Below, piece by piece: positions 15,474 through 25,723 of a stretch of DNA of 64,000 nucleotides (positions are counted from its first letter, which is position 1; the number at the start of each line of letters is the position of its first letter). The notes under the pieces were generated by a model. That model did not search any database, was not told the DNA's origin, and saw nothing but the letters and a program-made list of their open reading frames with translations. A program made the position numbers and the translations under genes. Location: IMG/VR virus record IMGVR_UViG_3300025141_016157, positions 1 to 64,000 of that record. The stretch is one strand, 5' to 3'. This DNA is from a virus.

Positions 15474-17012
15474 ATGTATAGAATATTAACAGCAAGCAAA
15501 GACACTTATATTACAGACAAGATAATAAGCAATACATTTAGAGCAACTGATGCCAATGTTGGAAGGGCTTCTACTCTTGATATATTCAAACTATATGGCG
15601 AGTCATCGTCAGGATCAGCTGAGAATCCATACGAAATATCTCGTGCATTAGTAAAGTTTGATTTAACCCCGTTAAAAGAGCTAACATCTTCTCTGTTAGA
15701 TATTGGATCATCAACTTTTAAGGCATATCTTAGACTTTCAGATGTCTATGGTGGTCAAACCACGCCAGATAATTTTAAGCTAATAGTATTTCCACTATCA
15801 AAGTCATTTGACGAAGGCATGGGAAGAAACATAGTCGACTATTCAGATCTAGATTCTTGTAACTATGTTACAGCATCTGTTTCATCTGGTACACCAGATC
15901 TGTGGTTTACAAGCGGGGCAATGAAACAAGGGCTTTTAGGATCAGATGATATTGATATAATATCAAGTGGAAATCTAAATGACGGGGAGGGCCTAGTTTA
16001 TCTCTGGAAAGAACAAACATTCTCAACAGGAGAGGAAGATCTCAAAGTAGACGTAACAAATATAATATCTGGTACAATCGCTGGGCAAATACCAGATCAC
16101 GGATTTAGAATATCGTACTCTGGATCATTTGAAACTGATCAGAAGACCTATTTTGTAAAGAGATTCGCATCACTACAGACAGATAATTATATTAAAAAAC
16201 CATCTCTTATAGTTCACTATGACGATACTACACAGGATCATCACGGATCATTCTTCTTTGACATGACTGGAAGTCTATTTTTAAATAACTCTGCACGCGG
16301 AGCAAGAAGAAATTTAGTAACTGACAAAGGAGGCACATCTCTTACAGGTGAAAATTGCTTGCATTTAAAACTTATAAGCGGATCTTCTGAAGCTGGTACG
16401 CTTTTTGAAAAAACAATAGTGGGATCACAACACACTATTGGCGATAACAATATACCCGGAATATACTCTGCAACATTCTCAATAAGTGAATTTGAAGATT
16501 CTACTTTGACTTCTCACATAAGGAGAGCACATAGCGCAAGCTTTACTACAATATGGACACCTACAGACGAATCGTTTGCATTTCTTACTTCTTCTCTAGT
16601 TATAAATAGAACTACAAGAACATCATTTGACAATGATGCTGATAGAATTATAGTAAAAGTTACAAATATGAAATCAGTATATAAGAAAAACGATAAAGTT
16701 AGATTCAGGGTATTTGCAGAAGATATAGATAGAAAAATAGTTTTTAAAAAGTTGCCTCTTGAAACAAAAAGCCAGATTTTTACAAAAATGTATTACAGGA
16801 TTAGAGATTCAATATCACAAGAAATAATAATACCATTTGAAAAAAGCAGTAATTCGACCCTTTGTTCAACTGACAGTGATGGAATGTATTTTGATTTTTA
16901 TATGGACTCTCTTGCACCAGGAAGATTATATACAATAGAATTTCAAATAAACAAAAATGGTGAAGACTTACTCTTTGTAGATGCAGCGACAAAGTTTAGG
17001 CTAGAAGGTTGA
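15474..17012 (+). CDS. Virion structural protein with DNRLRE-type domain
   Basis: A 512-residue protein beginning MYRILTASKDTYITDKI, then TDANVGRASTLDIF and SRALVKFDL; this pattern (S.D..I.....N.G....L.I....RSL.KFDL) is that of DNRLRE/CBM96-like beta-sandwich domains, often seen in secreted and phage tail proteins. The rest is beta-rich with many Ser, Gly and Thr. It starts two bases after the gp6-like stop, so it is probably a baseplate or peripheral tail component. The exact place in the particle is unknown. Confidence 0.7.
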   Translation: MYRILTASKDTYITDKIISNTFRATDANVGRASTLDIFKLYGESSSGSAENPYEISRALVKFDLTPLKELTSSLLDIGSSTFKAYLRLSDVYGGQTTPDNFKLIVFPLSKSFDEGMGRNIVDYSDLDSCNYVTASVSSGTPDLWFTSGAMKQGLLGSDDIDIISSGNLNDGEGLVYLWKEQTFSTGEEDLKVDVTNIISGTIAGQIPDHGFRISYSGSFETDQKTYFVKRFASLQTDNYIKKPSLIVHYDDTTQDHHGSFFFDMTGSLFLNNSARGARRNLVTDKGGTSLTGENCLHLKLISGSSEAGTLFEKTIVGSQHTIGDNNIPGIYSATFSISEFEDSTLTSHIRRAHSASFTTIWTPTDESFAFLTSSLVINRTTRTSFDNDADRIIVKVTNMKSVYKKNDKVRFRVFAEDIDRKIVFKKLPLETKSQIFTKMYYRIRDSISQEIIIPFEKSSNSTLCSTDSDGMYFDFYMDSLAPGRLYTIEFQINKNGEDLLFVDAATKFRLEG

Positions 17013-17013
17013 T

Positions 17014-20000
17014 ATGTCTACAAGCAAGACTAAAAAAATAGTTTCAAAGAGACCCTTACTATTTTCAAAAGGTTCCTCTACAGATTCGTCTAGCAAAAAA
17101 GATATAATCTTAAAGCTATTAAAAGATACAAACTTTGGATCTACATCATCGTTTAGATGGGACGCTCCAGGTGTCGGAATTAAAAATACACAGCAAGTAA
17201 GCGTTGACTGGTCAAAGCTAGAGAATCATGTATTTTTTGATTCAGCACAGTCTAAGATAAATGTTGCATTTGATATTATAGTAAATAGCTTTCCCTTCGA
17301 TGGGTCTAAAAAAGAAGTTGAAGCATTCTTTGACAGTCTTACGGGATATGAAAACTATATTTTTTCGAGATTTCCAAAATATGTAGGATATCTATCGCTT
17401 TCTGGCGCACGCGGTGTAGCACCGGACACAGATGGAAACTGGATAGAAGTTTTTGACTCTACTGGCTATGTTTTTCCAAACTTTTCATCAAAAAGAGATG
17501 GATCTTCACCAATTGATTTTTCAATAAACCCTTTTACAATTGAATGTCAACTATATGTTCCAGATTTGGAAAATGATAATCAGATACTTTTTCAAAAGAG
17601 AGACTCGTTTAAAAATGGTGTAACTGTAGCTCTAAGCTCGTCAGCTTCAACTAGTGAGTGCGACATTGTTTTCTCTATATGTTCAGGATCATCTTTTCTT
17701 CTTGCATCAGCCTCTGTTGAAAAGGGTAGGTTCAATCATATTGCAAATATTTACGATAGAGATATAGACAATAAGGCAAAGATATACGTTAATTCTAAGC
17801 TTGTGATGACATCTTCAAAAGCAGAGATATTTAAATCTCTAAGTTTCAATAGGGCATCTTTCATGATAGGCTCTGGATCATCATTTGCCGTTGATAGTAG
17901 AATGTTGCCTGGCGGAGAAGTTGAATTTTCGCCAAGAGAGACAATGTCAGGATCCATAGATGAGCTTAGGGTTTTCCATAGCATAAGATCTAAATTATCA
18001 CAGGAAAAAAATTCACAAAGATCAATATACGCAACGCCTGATTTAAAGCTCTATTTTAAGTTTAATGAGGCTACTGGATCGTATAGGCCAGAAGGGGTCG
18101 TCCTGGATTCGTCAGGAAATTCATTGCATAGTATTATAAAGAATTTTAAAGAAAACCCATGCAGAGTCACAGGATCTGTAGAAAGCCCGATGGAGTATGA
18201 AAAAACTAGCCTTTCTCCAATACTCTTCCCAGATCATTATTTAGTGAGAAGACTAAATGAACAACTACTATACTCTGGCTCAAGATACGATAGGGTGAAC
18301 CCTAATATTATTACGAGACTTGTGCCACCACACTTGTTTCTCGAAGGTCAGAGTGAAGAGGGGTTTGAAACACTTCAGGGGCAATTATTCAATCCTATAA
18401 AAGGACAGTCAATTCCTGGGTCACTTGAAATGGGATCAGCTCAGCGGTTAACTGCTTTTCTTTTCATATACGCAAAAATGTTTGATGAAATCAAGATAGT
18501 TCTAGATACAATATCTAATTTTTTACATGTTAGTTATGATGAGTTTGATACTGTACCTGATCAATTAATACCTGCTGTTGCAAAATATTACGGAATAGAT
18601 TTACCAAGTCTGTTTTCAAATTCAACTATATTTGAGTTTATTGACGGGGAGGGCTTGGGTGATACATATGCATACAGTAGATCACTAAGAGATCTTCAAA
18701 ATCAACTCTGGAAAAGATTTTTAATAAATCTTCCGTATGTCCTTAAGTCAAAAGGAACGCTTCAAAGCGTTAAGTCTACAATTAGATCATTTGGAATAAA
18801 TCCAGATAGCCTTATGAACATAAGAGAGTTTGGGGGACCAACAAAAAAATCTCTTGAAAGTCTCCGACAAAATAGGATAAAGGATATTCCGCTTCTTGAT
18901 TTCTCATCAAGCATGGGAACAGTTCCGGGAACAGAAGACTATCAAGGGTTTGCCTCTAATATTCCACACATTGTGTCTCCGTTCTTAAGCGGATCAAGAA
19001 TAGAGCCTGGATACCCTAATATCCAGGGTGAGTTTGTTAATCGAACAGAGAAAATGAGGAATGGTATTTCAAATAACGCTGAAGATGGATTACACACGTC
19101 TGGGTCATTTACATATGAGGCATATTATAGATTTCTAAGGCCAACCAGGACGGGATATAAACATCAAGCTTCTCAAAGCCTAGCTAGGATTTGTGTTACT
19201 GGGTCAAGTATTGATAAAGGTGCAGTTCTTGCAAACCTTGTCGCATGCTCTGGATCGAACTCTTCTCTTAGGCTGTTTGTTAGATCTTCACTATTTCCAA
19301 CAACACCGGGAATAAAGCTAGAGCTGACTGGAACTTCAATTTTTAACGGAGACCCGTGGTATGTTTCTTTTGGAAGAACTAGAAGTGATGATATTATAAC
19401 ATCTCTTTCAAAAAGCTATTTATCGCCGATGATATCAACAAATGGATCTTCTTCATATTTTCTTAGATGCTCTAGGGTTGCAAATGGTAGAATTGTAGAA
19501 TCACATGAAACAAAATCTTTTCTAAAGGACTTTCTAACAACAACTGGATTTGAGAATATGCTTACATCTTATAATGTAAGCGGAACATTTATTGTAATAG
19601 GTTCTCAAAGTCTCGGTGATTACGGGGCAAGATTTCTAAATGATACGTCGCTTGGATCAGAAACAGGCTTTGACACAGAGGACAATATACCCGCCAAGGT
19701 AACAGATTTTTCCGGACAGGTTGGAAAAATAAGATTCTGGTCTACTGACCTAGGGAAAAGAGAGGCAAAAGATCATGCACTCAATCCTGCATCTATCGGT
19801 AGTAAAAATCCAAATATAAATTACAACTTTGTATCTCAGAATACAGGTTCTTTTCAAAGGGCAAGGCTGGATATTCAACTAGAGCAACCCGCAACATCGT
19901 CAGATAGTAGCGGTGAAATTTCATTAACAAACTTTACACAGACAGTAGGAAACTTTTCTGGACGTGCATTTGAACCAGACGTTGATGTTATAAAGCATGA

Positions 20001-20586
20001 AACAATGTTCTACTCTATGCTTTCACCAAAGTTTGATCTTTCTCAAACTGATGACAAGATAAGGGTAAGAAGTTATAATAACATTGAAAATATAGAAAAG
20101 AGTGATTATGCATCTTCTGCCCCTGTATACGAAGTTAGAAGGTCTGAGGAGCCAGACGACGACAATAGATTTGCCATAGAGTTTTCATCAGTAAAAGCTC
20201 TTGACGAAGATATAATGTCAATATTCTCTGATTTAATATTTTTTGACAACGCGATTGGAAAGCCGAGTTTGATATTCGATGAAATATATCCTGATCTTGA
20301 TCAGGCGAGAAAAGTTTATTTTAGAAGATTATTTTCAAAACCAGAGTTCCAGAATTACTTTTCTATGTTTAAGTGGTTTAATAATTCATTCGGTTATATT
20401 ATTGAACAGCTTATTCCAAGAAATACTAAGTTTTTAGGTATTGATTTCGTATATGAGTCACATCCTCTTGAAAGAAATAGATTTAGATATTTATTTGATG
20501 ATATATACCTTCTTTCAAATGAGAGATCATTTGATAGAGGCGACATTTTACTATCACAGTTTGTCGGTGATATCAAAAAATTCTAG
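17014..20586 (+). CDS. Large baseplate protein with two LamG-like folds and a gpI-like segment
   Basis: 1190 residues. Residues about 145-340 form a LamG/concanavalin-like sandwich (INPFTIECQLYVPDL, FNHIANIYDRDIDNKAKIYV, GSIDELRVFHSIRS). Residues about 480-620 are helical, with VPDQLIPAVAKYYGIDLPSL and LWKRFLINLPYVLKSKGT followed by VKSTIRSFGI; this order of an LP..A..YG, a W..R and a KGT..S....IR..GI resembles the P2 gpI/T4 gp7-type wedge. A second sandwich is at about 690-930 (GSFTYEAYYRFL, GKIRFWSTDLGK). By position after gp6 it is the best gp7 counterpart. The two sandwiches may bind glycans. Starts two bases after the previous stop. Confidence 0.72.
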   Translation: MSTSKTKKIVSKRPLLFSKGSSTDSSSKKDIILKLLKDTNFGSTSSFRWDAPGVGIKNTQQVSVDWSKLENHVFFDSAQSKINVAFDIIVNSFPFDGSKKEVEAFFDSLTGYENYIFSRFPKYVGYLSLSGARGVAPDTDGNWIEVFDSTGYVFPNFSSKRDGSSPIDFSINPFTIECQLYVPDLENDNQILFQKRDSFKNGVTVALSSSASTSECDIVFSICSGSSFLLASASVEKGRFNHIANIYDRDIDNKAKIYVNSKLVMTSSKAEIFKSLSFNRASFMIGSGSSFAVDSRMLPGGEVEFSPRETMSGSIDELRVFHSIRSKLSQEKNSQRSIYATPDLKLYFKFNEATGSYRPEGVVLDSSGNSLHSIIKNFKENPCRVTGSVESPMEYEKTSLSPILFPDHYLVRRLNEQLLYSGSRYDRVNPNIITRLVPPHLFLEGQSEEGFETLQGQLFNPIKGQSIPGSLEMGSAQRLTAFLFIYAKMFDEIKIVLDTISNFLHVSYDEFDTVPDQLIPAVAKYYGIDLPSLFSNSTIFEFIDGEGLGDTYAYSRSLRDLQNQLWKRFLINLPYVLKSKGTLQSVKSTIRSFGINPDSLMNIREFGGPTKKSLESLRQNRIKDIPLLDFSSSMGTVPGTEDYQGFASNIPHIVSPFLSGSRIEPGYPNIQGEFVNRTEKMRNGISNNAEDGLHTSGSFTYEAYYRFLRPTRTGYKHQASQSLARICVTGSSIDKGAVLANLVACSGSNSSLRLFVRSSLFPTTPGIKLELTGTSIFNGDPWYVSFGRTRSDDIITSLSKSYLSPMISTNGSSSYFLRCSRVANGRIVESHETKSFLKDFLTTTGFENMLTSYNVSGTFIVIGSQSLGDYGARFLNDTSLGSETGFDTEDNIPAKVTDFSGQVGKIRFWSTDLGKREAKDHALNPASIGSKNPNINYNFVSQNTGSFQRARLDIQLEQPATSSDSSGEISLTNFTQTVGNFSGRAFEPDVDVIKHETMFYSMLSPKFDLSQTDDKIRVRSYNNIENIEKSDYASSAPVYEVRRSEEPDDDNRFAIEFSSVKALDEDIMSIFSDLIFFDNAIGKPSLIFDEIYPDLDQARKVYFRRLFSKPEFQNYFSMFKWFNNSFGYIIEQLIPRNTKFLGIDFVYESHPLERNRFRYLFDDIYLLSNERSFDRGDILLSQFVGDIKKF

Positions 20587-20597
20587 AGGTTTTTAAA

Positions 20598-21458
20598 GTG
20601 CCAATACAACCATTTATAGATAGACCAAAAATTGACTTAGATAGGGCATATTATATGCCAGAAGTTGTTACAGGAAGCCTAGCATCGGGTGATATTACAA
20701 AGTATAAACAGGGTGTAAGCATAAGATCTACGTCAGATGCTTTGAAAAAACTGACTCCAATGCTCAGCTCTATGGGCCTTCCTGAAAATGTTAGAAGTTC
20801 TATTGACTATAGCCTTGAGAAGACTACATATGGATATGTCCAGCTATTTATAGACTCTGACAATGAAATAGATGTTGCACCATATAATGATATAGCAACT
20901 TTAAATGATCCCGTTAAGTTTCTTCAAGATGATGGAATTACTGCTTATCCGCAAATAATGCTTAGCCCTAACTGGCTAGATCCCGGAATGATGAACGGTA
21001 TTATAGAACCTTTGCAAGTAAGAGGTACTCTTCCCGGTGCGTCTATTGAATCTCCATTCGTTGCACATACAATTAGATCGTCATTAATGTCTTCACCCGT
21101 CCAGTATGAAAGATATTTTAATCAAGATGGAGGAGATAAGTTTAATAATGCTGTTCCGTTTATAGATTCACAAGATTTGGCAATGACAGGGGATGGTCTT
21201 AAATTATCAACTGATGGAATTGGAGATTTTGGAACAAAACCAATAAGTCCATTTGATGATTATACTACAGTTATACACAACTCACTTAAGTCTCAAAGTG
21301 AGTCACTCTTTAACGATTTTATCGGAGTTGGAATAATTTCTAATAAAGTATCTTCAACTTTTAACTATGACTCGGAGAGGACAGTGATTATTGGCGAGAC
21401 AGGAATAAGAAATGTAACGGGTATTGACTCTATTGCATTCGGGGGCTTGATGAGATAA
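20598..21458 (+). CDS. Virion-associated protein of unknown function
   Basis: 286 residues, not recognised. GTG start preceded by AGAGG. It begins PIQPFIDRPKIDLDRAYYMP, contains SDALKKLTPMLSSMGLPENV and a segment TTYGYVQLFIDSDNEIDVAP, and ends with GETGIRNVTGIDSIAFGGLMR. It lies between two LamG-containing structural genes; its stop overlaps the next start by one base (TAATG). Most likely a baseplate or fibre-connector protein. Confidence 0.68.
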   Translation: MPIQPFIDRPKIDLDRAYYMPEVVTGSLASGDITKYKQGVSIRSTSDALKKLTPMLSSMGLPENVRSSIDYSLEKTTYGYVQLFIDSDNEIDVAPYNDIATLNDPVKFLQDDGITAYPQIMLSPNWLDPGMMNGIIEPLQVRGTLPGASIESPFVAHTIRSSLMSSPVQYERYFNQDGGDKFNNAVPFIDSQDLAMTGDGLKLSTDGIGDFGTKPISPFDDYTTVIHNSLKSQSESLFNDFIGVGIISNKVSSTFNYDSERTVIIGETGIRNVTGIDSIAFGGLMR

Positions 21459-24400
21459 TGCCTGTTTACTTAAAAAAACGAGACTATACCCTAAAGAAAC
21501 ATTTTGTTGGTGGCGGTGGTGTCTATAATCTTCAAGATGCTAGAGATCTAGTGCTTTGGGCGCGATTAAAAGAATCCCCAGAAGACTCAAGCGTAAATAG
21601 TATTACTATATCTTATACGGGCTCACCAACTACTTCAAATCCATTAATTCCGAACAAATCGGTGTGTAGAATAGGAGAGCTTCCAGCAGCAGAATTTCCT
21701 TCATCATCTGAGTTTGCCGCAGTAGCTGCATCGTCTCACTTAGATTTTTCCGGAGAGGTGCCCTTTACTATATCAGGGTGGGTCAAGCTGGAGACATCTG
21801 GAACCAAGACTATTGTATCAATGCCCAATGTTGCAAATTCAGATGCAGGATGGTGGCTACTTATTAAAAATTCTTCACTACAACTTTCCCTCGGGGGTAC
21901 GGGCGGAGGTGCAATTATATCATCCCAGCTTCCCGGTGCAATTCCACCAGATGTGTGGAGTCACTTTGCAGCAACGTATGATGGAAGGGGTCACTATACG
22001 GGAATTAATCTTTACGTAAATGGTAGAAAAGCAATAACCAAGAACGACTCTGCAGGAACATTTACATCACTTGATGCTGATGGATCAAGATCATTAAAGA
22101 TAGGCATAGGGTGGAATTCTACTATCCACCCCCTACAAGATAGTCTATCCGAAGTTTCAATATGGAAAAAAGAGCTTTCTAAGTCTGCTGTAACAGCGCT
22201 TTATCATGCAACTGCCGGAAGGTATGTGGCAAAATCAGGAATAGTATCACTTCCGAATAGAGTAAGACTTAGAGATGTTGATAGCCTAACAGGTTCTTAC
22301 CCAACACATCTAAGAACAACTGGCTTTTCTGGAAGCCTCAAGGGAAACGGGAAGCAGATTTTTAACGATACAAAAACTCAAATATTTAAATCAATACCAG
22401 ATGCAATATTTCCTCTTGTAAATGATAAAGAAAATTTAGAAAATGCAAATTTAACAAACCTAATTGCGTCACCAAACCAAAATTCAAACTTAGTTGGGAA
22501 AGGAATTGCTGGTCCGTTTTTATCAACTCAAGGATTTAGAAGTCATATTGATTATGGAATGGAGAATCATGCATTTGATGAAACAAGAGTCTCACTTTTG
22601 CCAAAAGAAGTGCACTTTTATGCATCAGGAACATCTGGAAGTATCTATAGCGGATTTTCATCACCCCTAAGGGACAAGATAGCGATATCTATCCCGATAA
22701 ATAACTCTACTGAGAAGATGATTACTAGGTTTAATACAAAGGAGCTTCCGTGGTTCGACTCAGAGAACGAGGGTATCTATCCACCAGGTTTTCAATCAAC
22801 TGGATTTTACTATTATAACTTTTCAGGTTCAAGGTGGGAAGACAAGGGGTTTGAATACTCAAGCTTTAGCGGTGACGCTATAAACACTATGTTCTATTAT
22901 AGCGACACACCTATGGGATATAATACAATATATCTAGGTCGGCAAATTCCTCGATGGGATGGCACTCTTCTTCCAGCATTTGTTGGCGGGGGACCGAAAA
23001 TGGAAAAGTGGACAAAGATGCAACAATTTAAAATGTCTGATCATTCAGGAGTTGTTATTGATTCAAAAGCTGATCCCCAGCGATTCAAATCTGAAGATCC
23101 CTATGCTATCCTTACAGCATCTTTAGCATATGACAAGATAGGTGCACCAACAGTTACTGGATTGGCACCTGCAAATTCAAGATATCATGCTACTAGTAGT
23201 CAGCTAGTACCTCTTTCTGACTACATTGCAAGACCATTTCTTTTAGAAAAGGCTGTACTGGAAATACCTGTAATTGTTCAAAGACAAAGGGGCGACTACA
23301 AATATAACGATCCTAACACCCGATACTACGAATCTTCAAGGGATATCGATAATTATACGTTTTTCCTGTATAGGCAGCGCAGAGCTCCCGGCGCAGAAAG
23401 AGATGTGCATAGAGATGAAAATGGATCTACTAGAATGCTTGTTGCAAGTGGATGTGCATCTTTCTACAATAGCAATGCATTTTCCGGCAGGGTTCCAGAG
23501 ATGATTAAGTCACGAGGTCTCCCGCATGGGCCAGCATTTTCTCATGACTGGGATGTATCTGCCAATGTTGAATCAGGGCTTGCAGGAGCACCGCTTATAA
23601 CAGCATTTACAGGAACAATCAGGATAGAGATGGAAGCAGCTGTTGGAAATGGACAACCGCTAGGCAGCTCAAGATTTCCAATAATTTCTACATCTGTTGC
23701 TGCCCCATCAACATCATCGCTAGCAATGCCAAATGGGTTCAGAAGTGTATGTACACAAGATTTTTGGTGTGGCGGAGTCCAAAATTACTCTGGATCAACC
23801 CCATATAATAAATCAGTATCTTCTGACCAGGCAGTCTCTCTTCCAATTAATTCAAGTAACTTTATAGGTGATATCAAAAACACTGTTGTTGCAGCATTGT
23901 CACCGTACGGAATAGGTCAGACAAGCACTCCTTCAACATGCTCAATGGGTCCCAATAATTTTTCAATATTTAGAAGCGAAAGATCACTTCTTCCTCTTTC
24001 ACTAGGAACGTCATTGTGGAATGAACCAAGGAAAAGAGTTCACGGCGACACAAACACACAGCCAGCTCATGATGGAAAGCTAGCACCATACCCAAAAGAA
24101 TCACTTGGAATCATAGGATATACAAATATGTACTATCCGACTACTGCAGGAACTTTATTTAGAATCTATCCTACATTTTTTGGACCATATGCAGCTTCTC
24201 AAACATCCCCATTCCTATTTTTCCCTGGCGACGATCTTGTTCTCGGGATAGATGCAGGAATATCAATGCTCCAGGCATCAGGATCAAGTGCTAATTTAGA
24301 TTATATAGCTATAGGGGCTGATGCTGGATCTGACCTTGGCTTCTATTCTGCTAGCGCGGCAGATAGAGAGAACTTTGGATGTATGTCTGGCTCATTTATG

Positions 24401-25720
24401 AAAATACTTACAGGGGAAGCAAATATCACGTTGTTTGGATCTGAAGTAAAAGAAAATCATGAGATGCTTCTATCTACAAATCAAAATTTAACATCAAATG
24501 CAATTCACGAGGCAATTGGAACTGAAAGGGTTCTGGATCAGTTTGAAATAATGTCAAGACTTGATATGTCAGGATCATACCTTGACAGACATGTTGTAGG
24601 TGCAATGGTAAAAAGTATGAATACCTCTAATGCCCTGTCAATTGATGGCGGATTAAACTGGGCCGGTGATGGAATACAGTTCGACGATGCTGTAGCCACC
24701 GTCTCGCCTGCAAGAAGAGTTCTAGGATTGCATTCAAAAAGATATATCAAAGTACCATCTGCATATGGAGCAGCAGCGTCCAAGGATTCTCGCAAAATAT
24801 TTGGGATAACAGAGTTTCCCGTTTCTGATCCAGAAACAGGAACACCGCCCTGGATGAAGTGGCCAATCTCGGGGTGGGAGATCACTAGAGATCCTGGGTT
24901 TATAACACCCGGTCCCGCAACTGTTATAGGAGCACCAATAAACTCTCTTCAGAGATTTATCACTCTAAATACTGTGGATGAAATATTCTATGATAGTATG
25001 GAACCCTCTATTACAGATCTAGTATCACGATCAGAGGGAATGATATACATTCCAAACGGAGTTCATAATGCAACTGCTGCTGGAAAGATTCCAATGCTTG
25101 ATTTTTCTGCAACATCATCTGTTGACTATGTATATAGAACCAATCCACAGAGATATATGCAACAAAACTTTGTTCTTAGGTTGCATGCAACAAAAGAGGG
25201 GCACATCTCACCTTCTACTATTTATCTAGATTTTTATAATAAAAATAGTTTATCAGCGCAAAGAATAAGAAGGATTTCAGTTTTTAATCGTGGATTTTTT
25301 ATTGAAACTGGAAAAGCTCCGCTAACACCGACCTCGGTGGATAGAGAGTTTGATTACGGAAAAGTTCATGGCCAAGGAGCATACGGAACAAGATATGGAA
25401 TGATCTCACCGACAATTAAAAAATCAAAATCTATATTTAGAATGAACAGATACGGACAGTTTCGTGATATGCTTGAGCAAAGAAATGATACAAAATATTT
25501 TGGAATGCTTGACAATGAGACAAGAACACTAGTTGGAGACGGTCCAATACAAGTAAAATTTGTTAACCAGTCAGATGGTGTAACTCCTGTGGATCCATAT
25601 TCCACAGATTCATTTAACTTCTGGCCAGAATATTCATCTTCATGCCCATATAATGAAAGTGATCCCACCACAGTCGATAGTGATGCACACCTAGACTATA
25701 TACTGGAATTATTGAGCTAG
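21458..25720 (+). CDS. Giant LamG-domain virion protein
   Basis: 1420 residues. Residues about 20-260 form a LamG/concanavalin sandwich: LVLWARLKE, HLDFSGEVPFTISGWVKLE, PDVWSHFAATYDGRG, INLYVNGRKAI, LSEVSIWKKELS. LamG folds in phage tails commonly contact glycans or other virion proteins. The remaining 1100 residues are beta- and Ser/Gly/Pro-rich and not recognised; they contain Trp/Tyr-rich stretches (SGWEITRDPGFITPG) typical of large tail proteins. It sits just upstream of the fibre genes, so it is probably a peripheral baseplate or fibre-base protein. Confidence 0.76.
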   Translation: MPVYLKKRDYTLKKHFVGGGGVYNLQDARDLVLWARLKESPEDSSVNSITISYTGSPTTSNPLIPNKSVCRIGELPAAEFPSSSEFAAVAASSHLDFSGEVPFTISGWVKLETSGTKTIVSMPNVANSDAGWWLLIKNSSLQLSLGGTGGGAIISSQLPGAIPPDVWSHFAATYDGRGHYTGINLYVNGRKAITKNDSAGTFTSLDADGSRSLKIGIGWNSTIHPLQDSLSEVSIWKKELSKSAVTALYHATAGRYVAKSGIVSLPNRVRLRDVDSLTGSYPTHLRTTGFSGSLKGNGKQIFNDTKTQIFKSIPDAIFPLVNDKENLENANLTNLIASPNQNSNLVGKGIAGPFLSTQGFRSHIDYGMENHAFDETRVSLLPKEVHFYASGTSGSIYSGFSSPLRDKIAISIPINNSTEKMITRFNTKELPWFDSENEGIYPPGFQSTGFYYYNFSGSRWEDKGFEYSSFSGDAINTMFYYSDTPMGYNTIYLGRQIPRWDGTLLPAFVGGGPKMEKWTKMQQFKMSDHSGVVIDSKADPQRFKSEDPYAILTASLAYDKIGAPTVTGLAPANSRYHATSSQLVPLSDYIARPFLLEKAVLEIPVIVQRQRGDYKYNDPNTRYYESSRDIDNYTFFLYRQRRAPGAERDVHRDENGSTRMLVASGCASFYNSNAFSGRVPEMIKSRGLPHGPAFSHDWDVSANVESGLAGAPLITAFTGTIRIEMEAAVGNGQPLGSSRFPIISTSVAAPSTSSLAMPNGFRSVCTQDFWCGGVQNYSGSTPYNKSVSSDQAVSLPINSSNFIGDIKNTVVAALSPYGIGQTSTPSTCSMGPNNFSIFRSERSLLPLSLGTSLWNEPRKRVHGDTNTQPAHDGKLAPYPKESLGIIGYTNMYYPTTAGTLFRIYPTFFGPYAASQTSPFLFFPGDDLVLGIDAGISMLQASGSSANLDYIAIGADAGSDLGFYSASAADRENFGCMSGSFMKILTGEANITLFGSEVKENHEMLLSTNQNLTSNAIHEAIGTERVLDQFEIMSRLDMSGSYLDRHVVGAMVKSMNTSNALSIDGGLNWAGDGIQFDDAVATVSPARRVLGLHSKRYIKVPSAYGAAASKDSRKIFGITEFPVSDPETGTPPWMKWPISGWEITRDPGFITPGPATVIGAPINSLQRFITLNTVDEIFYDSMEPSITDLVSRSEGMIYIPNGVHNATAAGKIPMLDFSATSSVDYVYRTNPQRYMQQNFVLRLHATKEGHISPSTIYLDFYNKNSLSAQRIRRISVFNRGFFIETGKAPLTPTSVDREFDYGKVHGQGAYGTRYGMISPTIKKSKSIFRMNRYGQFRDMLEQRNDTKYFGMLDNETRTLVGDGPIQVKFVNQSDGVTPVDPYSTDSFNFWPEYSSSCPYNESDPTTVDSDAHLDYILELLS

Positions 25721-25723
25721 AAA